Assembly (NCBI RefSeq): GCF_046533115.1 | Contig: NZ_JAJQRC010000001.1 | Coordinates: 259,163-323,162, forward strand | Length of the DNA stretch: 64,000 nucleotides | Source: JAIRMO01 sp046533115 | Lineage (GTDB): Bacteria; Spirochaetota; Spirochaetia; Treponematales; Breznakiellaceae | Direction: 5' to 3' | Shown: piece after piece, positions 42,163-50,206 of the stretch | Numbering within the stretch: position 1 is the first letter of the stretch | Layout of the letters: each line of letters begins with the position of its first letter | The notes under the pieces: model-generated | What the model saw: the letters and a program-made list of their open reading frames with translations, nothing else | Told to the model about the DNA's origin: nothing | The model's database searches: none | Position numbers and translations under genes: made by a program

Positions 42163-43269
42163 ATGGAGAAACATGAAATTCTGGTTTCCTACGGGGATGA
42201 CCCGTATGTTATGACCTGCCATATCGCGGAGGCGGCAGGTTTGGCGGAACTTATCGGCGATAAAAAAAAGCGGGTGGGACTCAAACCGAACCTGGTGGTT
42301 TCCCGCCCGGCGGATGAAGGGGCCACCACCCATCCGGAGATTGCCGCGGGGCTTATCGCCTATTTAAAAGAAAAGGGCTTTCAAAACCTCGTGATCCTGG
42401 AAGGCTCCTGGGTGGGGGATAGGACTGCCGATGCCTTCGGCCTCTGCGGTTACCGAAAGCTCGCTCAAGAAACCGGGGTGGAACTTATCGACACCCAAAA
42501 AGATCCCTTCAATGCGTATGACTGCCGGGGTATGAAAATTGAAATTTGTGATAGCGCCCGGGCGGTGGATTTTATGATCAACCTTCCGGTGATGAAGGGC
42601 CACTGCCAAACCCTGCTGACCTGTGCCCTCAAAAACAACAAGGGAATCATGCCGGACCGGGAAAAACGGCGCTTCCACAGCCTGGGGCTCCACAAGCCTA
42701 TCGCCCATCTCAATACCGTGGCCCGGAACGACTTTATCCTGGTGGATGGGATCTGCGGGGATCTTGATTTTGAGGAAGGGGGGAACCCCGTACCCGCGGG
42801 ACGGATCTTCGCCGCCCGGGACCCGGTACTCTGCGATGCCTGGGCGGCGGAACAGATGGGCTACCGGGTGGAAGATATCCCCTATATAGGACTGGCGGAA
42901 AAACTCGGGGTTGGATCCGGCGATCTGAAAAAGGTCCTGATCCGGGAACTCTCCTCCCCTGACGCGTCCCGGTCCCTTGCGGCCGCCACCGGCCTTCCCC
43001 GTCCCGGCGGCAAGGTCCGCGGGCTCACCCCCTTTATTCAGGAGGACGCGGCGTGCAGCGCCTGTTACGCGGGCCTTATTTTCGCCCTTTCCCGGATGCG
43101 GCGGGAAGAACTGGCGCGGATCCGGGAAAAAATTGCCATAGGCCAGGGTTTCCGGGGGAAAAAGGGAAATATCGGAATAGGGCGCTGTACCGCGGGTTTT
43201 AACGCCTCCTGTCCCGGCTGCCCTCCCTCGGGGGCGGCGGCATTGTCCTTTTTGCGGGGTCTTGGTTGA
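42163..43269 (+). CDS. DUF362 domain protein
   Basis: 368 residues. VGLKPNLVVSRPADEGATTHPE, VILEGSWVGDRT, the NLPVMKGHCQTLLTCALKNNKG stretch and ILVDGICGDLDFEEGGNPV match DUF362. Cys residues cluster in the last third (CSACYAG, RCTAGFNASCPGCPP), possibly a metal or Fe-S site. ATG at 42163 has GGGGAG six bases upstream. Function unknown; DUF362 proteins often carry iron-sulphur clusters. Confidence 0.85.
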   Translation: MEKHEILVSYGDDPYVMTCHIAEAAGLAELIGDKKKRVGLKPNLVVSRPADEGATTHPEIAAGLIAYLKEKGFQNLVILEGSWVGDRTADAFGLCGYRKLAQETGVELIDTQKDPFNAYDCRGMKIEICDSARAVDFMINLPVMKGHCQTLLTCALKNNKGIMPDREKRRFHSLGLHKPIAHLNTVARNDFILVDGICGDLDFEEGGNPVPAGRIFAARDPVLCDAWAAEQMGYRVEDIPYIGLAEKLGVGSGDLKKVLIRELSSPDASRSLAAATGLPRPGGKVRGLTPFIQEDAACSACYAGLIFALSRMRREELARIREKIAIGQGFRGKKGNIGIGRCTAGFNASCPGCPPSGAAALSFLRGLG

Positions 43270-43293
43270 TCTGATCGGAGGGGGCGTAGCAGC

Positions 43294-43779
43294 ATGGCAA
43301 AATCCGGTGCCAAGAGAACCAATGTCCTCCGCCTCCTGGATGCCGCGGGAATTCAGTATACGATAAGGGAGTACCCCGTGGATGAGTCCGACCTATCGGC
43401 CCTTCATGCCGCGGAAAAACTGGGAATGCCCCCGGAACGGGTTTTCAAGACCCTGGTTTTACAGGGAAGTTCCGGGGTGTATTGGGTATGTTGTATCCCC
43501 GCCGGGGAAGAATTGGATCTGAAAAAAACCGCCCGGGCTATGAGGGAAAAAAGCGCCGCCCTTATCCCCATAAAAGACCTGGAACCCCTAACCGGTTATA
43601 TCCGGGGCGGCTGTTCCCCCATCGGCATGAAGAAGAAATTCCCTACCCTCATTGACGAAACCGCGGAACTTTTTGAGACCATCGGCGTCAGCGCCGGGAC
43701 CCGGGGTATGCAGATTATCCTCAAGCCCGGGGATCTTATCCGGTTTACCGGATCCCTTACGGCGGATCTGACGGGATAG
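43294..43779 (+). CDS. ybaK: YbaK/EbsC-type aminoacyl-tRNA deacylase
   Basis: 161 residues. The motifs EKLGMPPERVFKTLVLQG, the catalytic-type Lys in KTL, GGCSPIGMKKKFPTLIDETA and GTRGMQIILKP are those of Cys-tRNA(Pro) deacylases, which remove Cys mischarged on tRNA-Pro. GGAGG lies upstream. It is convergent with thiN 16 bases on. Confidence 0.93.
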   Translation: MAKSGAKRTNVLRLLDAAGIQYTIREYPVDESDLSALHAAEKLGMPPERVFKTLVLQGSSGVYWVCCIPAGEELDLKKTARAMREKSAALIPIKDLEPLTGYIRGGCSPIGMKKKFPTLIDETAELFETIGVSAGTRGMQIILKPGDLIRFTGSLTADLTG

Positions 43780-43795
43780 GGACCGGCGGCGGGGA

Positions 43796-44434
43796 CTATT
43801 CCATACGGGAAAACTTGTTTTGGGGAAGGACCACCAGGAGCCGGCCTGCGGTTACTTTTATGGAAAAAAGCCCTTCCTGGGCGATATTACTGATACCGAA
43901 AAAACCCGGAGCCCAGGGTTGATCATCCAAGGGCCACCGCAGGCCCCGGCTTTCCACTTTCCAGGGACCGGCGCCCAGGGGAAAAACCGACACCAGGCTT
44001 CCCGGGGGAAGTTCCTGGGATAAAGTCCCGGCAACGGCGCGGATGTCCTCTTCCGCGGTGATCCAACGGACGGGGCTTGGGTCCCGTTCAAAAAGGGAAC
44101 GGATGGCAAAAAGATGATCGATCCTCCCCCCTCCCCCGCCTAAAAGCCAGGTTTCGTCACAGCCCTTGTCCCAAAGGAGCCGCAGGGCCAGTTCCGTATC
44201 GGTATAGTCCTTGTCTTCCGGATACCGGAGGATCCGGCCCGCAGGATATTTTTTTAAACGCCCCAGGTCCGTAAGAGAATCCATGTCCCCCACTATCCAG
44301 TCGGGATGAATACCCGCATCCTCCGCGGCGATAAGCCCTGAATCGGCGGCAATGATAAGATCCGCCCCCCGGCTTAACCTGCGGCACTGCCCTGCCCCGG
44401 GCCCCAACCCTCCGATAAAGACGATACCCCGCAA
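43796..44434 (-). CDS. thiN: Thiamine pyrophosphokinase
   Basis: 212 residues. DLIIAADSGLIAAEDAGIHPDWIVGDMDS and YPEDKDYTDTELAL plus LLGGGGGRIDHLFA are the ATP and thiamine sites. It makes thiamine diphosphate. TTG start at 44434 with GGGAGG five bases upstream. It is divergent from cca across 47 bases. No TPP riboswitch is visible. Confidence 0.93.
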   Translation of the reverse strand: MRGIVFIGGLGPGAGQCRRLSRGADLIIAADSGLIAAEDAGIHPDWIVGDMDSLTDLGRLKKYPAGRILRYPEDKDYTDTELALRLLWDKGCDETWLLGGGGGRIDHLFAIRSLFERDPSPVRWITAEEDIRAVAGTLSQELPPGSLVSVFPLGAGPWKVESRGLRWPLDDQPWAPGFFGISNIAQEGLFSIKVTAGRLLVVLPQNKFSRME

Positions 44435-44481
44435 CGATCCTCCCTTTCCCTGAGAAATTAATTATAGTATAGTGCTTAACC

Positions 44482-45840
44482 ATGGGCAATCCGTTTATTC
44501 ATCCCATCCTTAAAGAGGTGGCCGCCGTATTTAGGGGGCGGGGAAAAAAGGTATATCTCGTGGGCGGAGCGGTTCGGGATCTGTTCCGCCATCACCGGGC
44601 CCAGGATTGGGATCTTGCCACCGATGCCCTACCCGAGGAAGTTATGACCATGTTCCGGCGGGTCATTCCTACGGGAATAAGCCACGGGACCGTTACCGTA
44701 CACTATAAGGGACGTTCCCTGGAGATTACCACCTTCCGTACCGAGTCCGCCTATACCGACGGGCGCCATCCGGATCAGGTCCGGTATGCCGCGGCCATAG
44801 AAGAGGATCTGTCCCGCCGGGATTTTACCATGAACGCCCTGGCCTTTGCCCTACCCCAGGGACCGTTGGTGGATCCCTTTGGCGGGAGGGAGGACATCAA
44901 AAACCGGATTATCCGCTGTGTAGGATCGGGAGAAGAACGGTTTCGTGAGGATGGACTCAGGCCGCTCCGGGCAGTTCGGTTTGCCGCGCAACTGGGTTTT
45001 GAGGTGGAACCCCTCACCCTGGCGGCCATTCCCGGTGCCCTGGGGATCACCGCCCGGGTCGCCCCGGAACGGATCCGGGATGAACTGGACAAAATCATCG
45101 CCTCCGGGGAACCCTCCATTGCCTTTTTGCTTATGGAAAAAACCGGGCTCCTGGAACTTTTATTGCCCGAATTGGGATGCTGCCGGGGTATCCTTCAGAA
45201 GGGATTTCACCGCTTTGATGTGTTGGACCATTCCCTCCTGGCCTGTGATTATTCCGCCCGGAAAAAGGCCCCCGCCCAGGTACGGCTGGCAAGCCTCTTC
45301 CACGATATCGGTAAACCTCCGACCAGAAAAATGGATGAATCGGGAATATGGACCTTCTACCACCATGACCGGGAATCCGCCCTGCTGACCCGGAATATCC
45401 TCAGACGGTTCCGTTACCCCCATGCCTTCATAGAAGAGGTGGTTCACCTGGTGGCGGAACATATGTTTTTTTATGAAGAATCCTGGAGTGATGCGGCGGT
45501 ACGACGGTTCATTATCCGGGTGGGGGAAGATAAAATCCGGGATCTCCTGGAAGTAAGAAGAGCCGATACCTATGCCACCGCCGGAATAGAACCCGGCGGG
45601 GACTTCCTGGTTCCCTTCATCAACCGCATCGATGGGGTATTGGCCCAGGGCCGGGCCTTTACCCTCAAGGACCTGGCGGTATCGGGCAAGGATTTACAGG
45701 ATATCGGGGTAAAACCGGGGCCCCATATGGGGATAATCCTTCGGGAACTTCTGGAAACGGTAATAGACGACCCGGAACTCAATAACCGGGAAAGACTTTT
45801 GGAGATAGCGAAAAACATCAACCGCCGGTATACGCCCTAA
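44482..45840 (+). CDS. cca: CCA-adding tRNA nucleotidyltransferase
   Basis: 452 residues. VYLVGGAVRDLFRHHRAQDWDLAT contains the pol-beta metal site, then RRDFTMNALAF, RFREDGLRPLRAVRFAAQLGF and an HD domain (SLFHDIGKPPTRK). It completes tRNA 3' ends, which is needed because the tRNAs of this window lack encoded CCA. Class II layout with HD is normal. The poly(A) polymerase alternative is less likely, but the family is shared. Confidence 0.92.
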   Translation: MGNPFIHPILKEVAAVFRGRGKKVYLVGGAVRDLFRHHRAQDWDLATDALPEEVMTMFRRVIPTGISHGTVTVHYKGRSLEITTFRTESAYTDGRHPDQVRYAAAIEEDLSRRDFTMNALAFALPQGPLVDPFGGREDIKNRIIRCVGSGEERFREDGLRPLRAVRFAAQLGFEVEPLTLAAIPGALGITARVAPERIRDELDKIIASGEPSIAFLLMEKTGLLELLLPELGCCRGILQKGFHRFDVLDHSLLACDYSARKKAPAQVRLASLFHDIGKPPTRKMDESGIWTFYHHDRESALLTRNILRRFRYPHAFIEEVVHLVAEHMFFYEESWSDAAVRRFIIRVGEDKIRDLLEVRRADTYATAGIEPGGDFLVPFINRIDGVLAQGRAFTLKDLAVSGKDLQDIGVKPGPHMGIILRELLETVIDDPELNNRERLLEIAKNINRRYTP

Positions 45841-45888
45841 AGACCGGTCCTCACGGGAAAAACATTATAAAAACTCAGGCCGGAAAAC

Positions 45889-47121
45889 CTACATTTTCAA
45901 CTTTTCCACGAGTAAGGCCTTGAATTTTTTAATCTGCTCGGAATCAGGATCCAATACCTGGGCGGCTTCGCAGTCCGCCAATGCCTGGGGATAGTCGCCC
46001 AGGTGGTAGTAGGCTTGTCCCCTGCGGTAGAAGCAGAAATTTTGGTAGGGGTTTATCTTGAGGGCGAGGGTAAAATCGTCAATAGCCGCGGCATATTGCT
46101 GTTCCACCGATCTGACCACTCCCCGGTAATAGGCGGCCTTATAAGATTTAGGGTCCAGTTCCAATGATCGGGAAAAATCTTCGACGGCGTCTTCATAATA
46201 GGATTGGGCAAAATTCGCCATCCCCCGGTGTTTATAGATAAGGGCGGCAATAAAATTATTGGGTTTCATTTCCAGAATACGGCTGTAGAACCGTATCGCA
46301 TCATCAAATTTATTTTTATTATGGGCATAGAGGGCATTGAGGAGCAGATCATCAATGGATGCCTTTTCGGCCGGTAAAGATTCCATCCGGTATTCTTTTT
46401 CTTCTTCCACCTGCTGTTCTTCGCTGAATAAACGGTTGTCAATGGATTCCTCAATTTTTTTAAAAAAAGAACCCCGCCGTTTCTCCAATTCCTCGTTGAG
46501 CTGCCGTTGATAGTTTCTGATCTCCTGAAAAGTGATATCCGCCAGGGCGAGACTGGCATTAACCGCCGCCAATTTACGCTTCATCGGTTCGTCAAAGGGG
46601 GTAAATTCGGCCTTATATACCAGTTCATGTTCCACCTCCGCCCAGGCCTCTTGAAGAATGGTACGGATCTGGATCTCCACCACCTCTACTCCGCAAAATC
46701 CCCGTTCCTCCAGGATCGTATCGGGAACAGTTATCAATAAATGGGTGGATTCATATCCGAATTCTTTGAAGGTATAGTCGGCGCCCTTACGATCCACCTC
46801 AATCACATCGAACTTCTTTTTGATAACTTCCTCTACTATGGGGATATCATCGATAAACGGACATACGATCCGGATTCCGATCAAATCGGTAATCAGGGGC
46901 GGATCCTTAGAATGGGCATTTTCTTTGAGAAGTTTTATATATTTTTTATAATAACTGGAAAAATCTTTGATCCGTCCCTTAACGGTAGGACGGGACGGCA
47001 GGCGGAAGACCGCTTCTTCGATGAGATCCTCCAGATCCTTGGAAACCATGGCCCGAATTTCTTGGTGTTTTTCATAAATCCCCTGTAAGCTATTTCTATC
47101 AGGTAATCCGGTATTATTCAT
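45889..47121 (-). CDS. RelA/SpoT-type alarmone synthetase domain with TPR tail
   Basis: 410 residues. Synthetase domain at about 20-215: RPTVKGRIKDFSSYYKKYIK, LITDLIGIRIVCPFID, GYESTHLLI, then VEIQIRTILQEAWAEVEHEL. No HD hydrolase, TGS or ACT domain. Four TPRs follow (about 260-400: NALYAHNKNKFDDAIRFYSR, HRGMANFAQSYYEDAVEDFS, YYRGVVRSVEQQYAAAID, FYRRGQAYYHLGDYPQAL). This is a small-alarmone-synthetase fold with a protein-protein platform. The ATG at 47121 is preferred; a start at 47193 lies in a hairpin array. Confidence 0.88.
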   Translation of the reverse strand: MNNTGLPDRNSLQGIYEKHQEIRAMVSKDLEDLIEEAVFRLPSRPTVKGRIKDFSSYYKKYIKLLKENAHSKDPPLITDLIGIRIVCPFIDDIPIVEEVIKKKFDVIEVDRKGADYTFKEFGYESTHLLITVPDTILEERGFCGVEVVEIQIRTILQEAWAEVEHELVYKAEFTPFDEPMKRKLAAVNASLALADITFQEIRNYQRQLNEELEKRRGSFFKKIEESIDNRLFSEEQQVEEEKEYRMESLPAEKASIDDLLLNALYAHNKNKFDDAIRFYSRILEMKPNNFIAALIYKHRGMANFAQSYYEDAVEDFSRSLELDPKSYKAAYYRGVVRSVEQQYAAAIDDFTLALKINPYQNFCFYRRGQAYYHLGDYPQALADCEAAQVLDPDSEQIKKFKALLVEKLKM

Positions 47122-47499
47122 TGCCCTATTCCTAGCCGAAGTATTAAAAGCCCTGATTCGTTGCGAAGGGTACATACCCAAGAACCCGCTCACGCGGGGG
47201 AGCCTTGGGGCGGAACTAAGGGTATGTACCCTGAGTCAAATACCTTATGAGAACAACATACCCCGACCGCTTGCGGTGGGGGTGTTGATTACAAAAAAAA
47301 CTGTCCAAAAAATCAAAGTGATTTTTTGGACAGTTACCTCCGTTTCAAATCCGGTGGGATTTGAAACTAACCTGGGAAAAAGCACCTAAACCAGTCATTA
47401 CGTCAGATCGCTCTTCCACTTTATAAAAGCTTTCCCAAAACCTGAAGTTTCGGGAAAGCCTCTCCGGTTCAAAATTTGACCGTTTGAAACAACCCTACC
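47122..47499. other. Hairpin-rich intergenic region
   Basis: Four or more inverted repeats. AGGGTACATACCC / GGGTATGTACCCT lies at about 47165-47231, enclosing CCCGC-TCAC-GCGGG. AACATACCCC...GGGGTGTT lies near 47258-47286. The flaA terminator is at 47299-47335, GTTTCAAATCC / GGATTTGAAAC at 47342-47367, and CTTTCCCAAAAC / GTTTCGGGAAAG near 47429-47458. No gene. Confidence 0.6.
47299..47335 (-). terminator. Terminator of flaA
   Basis: On minus, a perfect 17-bp stem (AACTGTCCAAAAAATCA and its complement, loop 3) runs straight into a T8 run. It lies 165 bases past the flaA stop. Confidence 0.85.
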
Positions 47500-48516
47500 C
47501 TATTCGTTGTTTGTTGGGGTAGGAGTAAAGGTACTCTCGGTCGCTTGTTTCTGAGATTCCAGATACCGCAGTACCTGCTCATGCCCAAAACGCTCCATTT
47601 CCCATACCTTTTTGGCGGTTTCCCGTTCTTTGATGATGTTCCATAGGGCTTCATCATCAATATCCCGTTCGGTATCAAGCACCGCTTTATCGTAGATGAT
47701 CTTAACATCCTTAAAGTAACCGATAAAATCCCCGCCTTCCTTAGCGCCGTCCCGCTGGATAAGGAAACCGCCGAATTTTACAAAGGGAGTCGATTGGGGA
47801 TAGAGGGGATACAAGCGTAATTCCCGGTTTCGAACTTCGGTAATATAGCCGGGATTATCCCACCGGAGCTCTCCCCAGCCGTCATAGTTTAAGTAACCCA
47901 TAAACACCGTCTGGCTGTTTCCCTGGGCATCAATAAGAATGGCGGACACGGAATGGGGGAAATTAAGACCATAGGCATTAACCGCTACGGATTTAATGGT
48001 CCCCACATTTTTTACGACCCCATAACCATCTTCAAAACGGCTTGGACCGGTAATCCCGTCTCCTTCCGCCGCCTGGACATTACCATCATCGTCAACTTCC
48101 GCTTGGGGTTCAAAGGCCGGAATATCAAAGGGTGGCTTTATAATGGCCCAGGAATTCCAATTTTCCACGGGAAAATGGATCCGGACGCCCATCACCGTAC
48201 CCCACTGCTTGGAAGGGGCTTCCTGAGTATAGCTACTGACCTGATTCCCCACCGTACGGGAGGAGGACGCAAGTACCACATCCCAATTGGTTATGGCAAG
48301 GGAGGTTTTCATCACCGATTTTTGTTCGGTAGTGAAACTGCCGCCGGCGACATTGGCATAATCCATCGCGGTCGCACGGTTTTGAGTTGGTTGATTATCC
48401 TGATTGGCAACGATATCCGCCGTGAGTTTAGAGAAGTCAATTAATATGGCTTCTTCGGCAAATAAAGATCCCACGATAAACAACGCGATGGCGACAAGAA
48501 TGAAAATCCGTTTCAT
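47500..48516 (-). CDS. flaA: Flagellar filament outer layer (sheath) protein FlaA
   Basis: 338 residues with a signal peptide (MKRIFILVAIALFIVGSLFA) followed by ILIDFSKLTADI. The motifs WGTVMGVRIHFPVENWNSWA, SVAVNAYGLNFPHSVS and MGYLNYDGWGELRWDNPGYI are spirochete FlaA hallmarks. It coats the periplasmic flagellar filament. AAGGAG lies upstream, with a sigma-70-type promoter and a strong terminator, so it is a monocistronic, highly expressed gene. Confidence 0.95.
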   Translation of the reverse strand: MKRIFILVAIALFIVGSLFAEEAILIDFSKLTADIVANQDNQPTQNRATAMDYANVAGGSFTTEQKSVMKTSLAITNWDVVLASSSRTVGNQVSSYTQEAPSKQWGTVMGVRIHFPVENWNSWAIIKPPFDIPAFEPQAEVDDDGNVQAAEGDGITGPSRFEDGYGVVKNVGTIKSVAVNAYGLNFPHSVSAILIDAQGNSQTVFMGYLNYDGWGELRWDNPGYITEVRNRELRLYPLYPQSTPFVKFGGFLIQRDGAKEGGDFIGYFKDVKIIYDKAVLDTERDIDDEALWNIIKERETAKKVWEMERFGHEQVLRYLESQKQATESTFTPTPTNNE

Positions 48517-48561
48517 TCAAAGCTCCTTTAATTCATAGAATTCCGTAATCTTAATAATAAA

Positions 48562-48589
48562 AGTATACGAGAAATGTTTAATTTGTCAA
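48562..48589 (-). promoter_or_regulatory. flaA promoter
   Basis: TTGACA (complement of 48584-48589), a 16-base spacer and TATACT (complement of 48562-48567). Housekeeping-sigma type, not the flagellar sigma-28 consensus. Confidence 0.7.
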
Positions 48590-48635
48590 CGCTTTTTCGT
48601 GTATTTCCCCCTTTATATATAAAATTCTTCCAAAA

Positions 48636-49124
48636 TCACCGTAAGAAAACTTCGTTTCCTTTAATAAAAAATTTAACATCTTTTATATATCGGAAATTTT
48701 GTTGAATTTCTGAATATAAAGTCTGAAGATTCGTAAAAACATTTCCCCCTTCCAAGGGCGGCAACGCCGCGGTTTCAGACAGGCCGACATACAGGGTATC
48801 TCCCCGGTATAAAAGGGACTCAAGTTTGGTTTCCCGGGGGAAAAGCGGAGCCACATCCGGAGTAGCCGGACCCAGAAGGACGTCTTCTATATATCGCCGT
48901 ATATCAAGTTCCCGGGAACCGGATCGGGGAAAAAACCGCTCTTCGACCACCACCTTTCCCTTCTCAATAGTATAAAACATTAGGGTCTTTCTGACAAGCC
49001 CATTTTGAACAAATTCAACCAGGGCAAAGCAGGCTAAAATGAAAAGATATATCAGCCGCCTTTTAGGTTTTTCCGCGAAAAAACGGAAGGTTTTTAGGTA
49101 AATTCCCGTGATTGCCCTCTTCAT
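48636..49124 (-). CDS. GerMN-domain membrane protein
   Basis: 162 residues. Basic N-terminus, one transmembrane helix (RLIYLFILACFALVEFV), then a GerMN-type domain (RRYIEDVLLGPATPDVAPLF, TKLESLLYRGDTLYVGLSET, FTNLQTLYSEIQQNF). GerMN domains occur in envelope and peptidoglycan-linked proteins. Its start overlaps the amidase stop by four bases, consistent with a cell-wall role. Confidence 0.82.
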   Translation of the reverse strand: MKRAITGIYLKTFRFFAEKPKRRLIYLFILACFALVEFVQNGLVRKTLMFYTIEKGKVVVEERFFPRSGSRELDIRRYIEDVLLGPATPDVAPLFPRETKLESLLYRGDTLYVGLSETAALPPLEGGNVFTNLQTLYSEIQQNFRYIKDVKFFIKGNEVFLR

Positions 49125-50206
49125 GGAATGGCGGTAAATCCTCCGGATCGTTCAAACATGGTCACAAAATCTATAATACCACTATATATGGATCCTGAAA
49201 ACTTCTTCAAGTGGCCATCGTCGATCATAAGCCGGACGTCCTCTTCGTTGGTGACAAAGCCCAATTCCACCAGTACCGAAGGCATCCGGGCATTCCGGAC
49301 CACAAACCATTCTTCCGCCTTGATACCCCGGGACGGTAACAGGGACCCCACCTGCTCGTTAAAACGGTCCATGATGAATTGGGCCATCATGATACTTTCG
49401 GTGGTAAATTCCTCCTCCAGCATGGCGTTGCGGATGGATAAAATTTCAGCGGGATCCCCGGATTTTTCTTCATCAATGAGGGTTCGGCGGTATTCCGGAG
49501 TAAGATACCATACCTCATATCCCCGGGCTTTTTTATTCATCGAGGCATTGGCGTGGATCGATATGAATAGAATGGCCTCGTTCTCCTTGAGGGAAACCGA
49601 ATTGGCGATGGTTACCCGTTTTTCCAGGGTGGGATAGGTATCGTTATCCCTGGTGAGGAGGATCCGTTTATCAGGAAAAACCGCCGTCAACCGGGAATGA
49701 ATATCCCGGGCAACCTTGAGGGTAATATCCTTTTCAACGGCCTGGACCTGCTTTCCGTCGATAATATGGTTCCCCACCGCCCCGGTATCCTTACCGCCAT
49801 GACCGGGGTCCAGGATGATCGCGGCAATCCGGAAGCGGCTGCTTTCTTCCCGAAGGACCGTATCCAGCATATCCTTGAGGGAAACCACAAAGGCTTCAGG
49901 GAACCAGAGGGCGTCCCTTTCCAGGTACGGGACGGGAACCCGGAGGAGTTCCCTGCCGTCAACCAGGAGAAACCCCTCCTCCCCGGCATTCCCCGCCTCA
50001 AAAACGGCGTAATGTCCGGAAATCGATAAAATCCCGGAATAAAAAAAGGGATCCCAGGAAAGTTCCGCCCCAAGCCGGCTCAAAGTTTCGTCCAGGGCGA
50101 GAATTTTTTCAGGGGGCTTCCGGTCCGCGCTTTGGGCGGCAAGAAATACCCCGGGGAGTATCATAAGGAGTAAAAATATACCACACCCTCTTTTTAGACC
50201 GGTCAT
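49121..50206 (-). CDS. amiC: N-acetylmuramoyl-L-alanine amidase
   Basis: 361 residues with a signal peptide (GIFLLLMILPGVFLAAQSA), an N-terminal region of about 120 residues, then a zinc amidase_3 domain: ILDPGHGGKDTGAVG, the zinc Glu in KDITLKVARDI, SIHANAS and LVELGFVTNEEDVRLM. It cleaves peptide stems from glycan strands in the periplasm. It overlaps the ATP-grasp stop. The amiC/A/B class is not separable. Confidence 0.92.
   Translation of the reverse strand: MTGLKRGCGIFLLLMILPGVFLAAQSADRKPPEKILALDETLSRLGAELSWDPFFYSGILSISGHYAVFEAGNAGEEGFLLVDGRELLRVPVPYLERDALWFPEAFVVSLKDMLDTVLREESSRFRIAAIILDPGHGGKDTGAVGNHIIDGKQVQAVEKDITLKVARDIHSRLTAVFPDKRILLTRDNDTYPTLEKRVTIANSVSLKENEAILFISIHANASMNKKARGYEVWYLTPEYRRTLIDEEKSGDPAEILSIRNAMLEEEFTTESIMMAQFIMDRFNEQVGSLLPSRGIKAEEWFVVRNARMPSVLVELGFVTNEEDVRLMIDDGHLKKFSGSIYSGIIDFVTMFERSGGFTAIP

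Noticed and set aside
43780..44481. TPP riboswitch near thiN
   Set aside because: No THI-box-like sequence on either strand and only 47 bases upstream of thiN.
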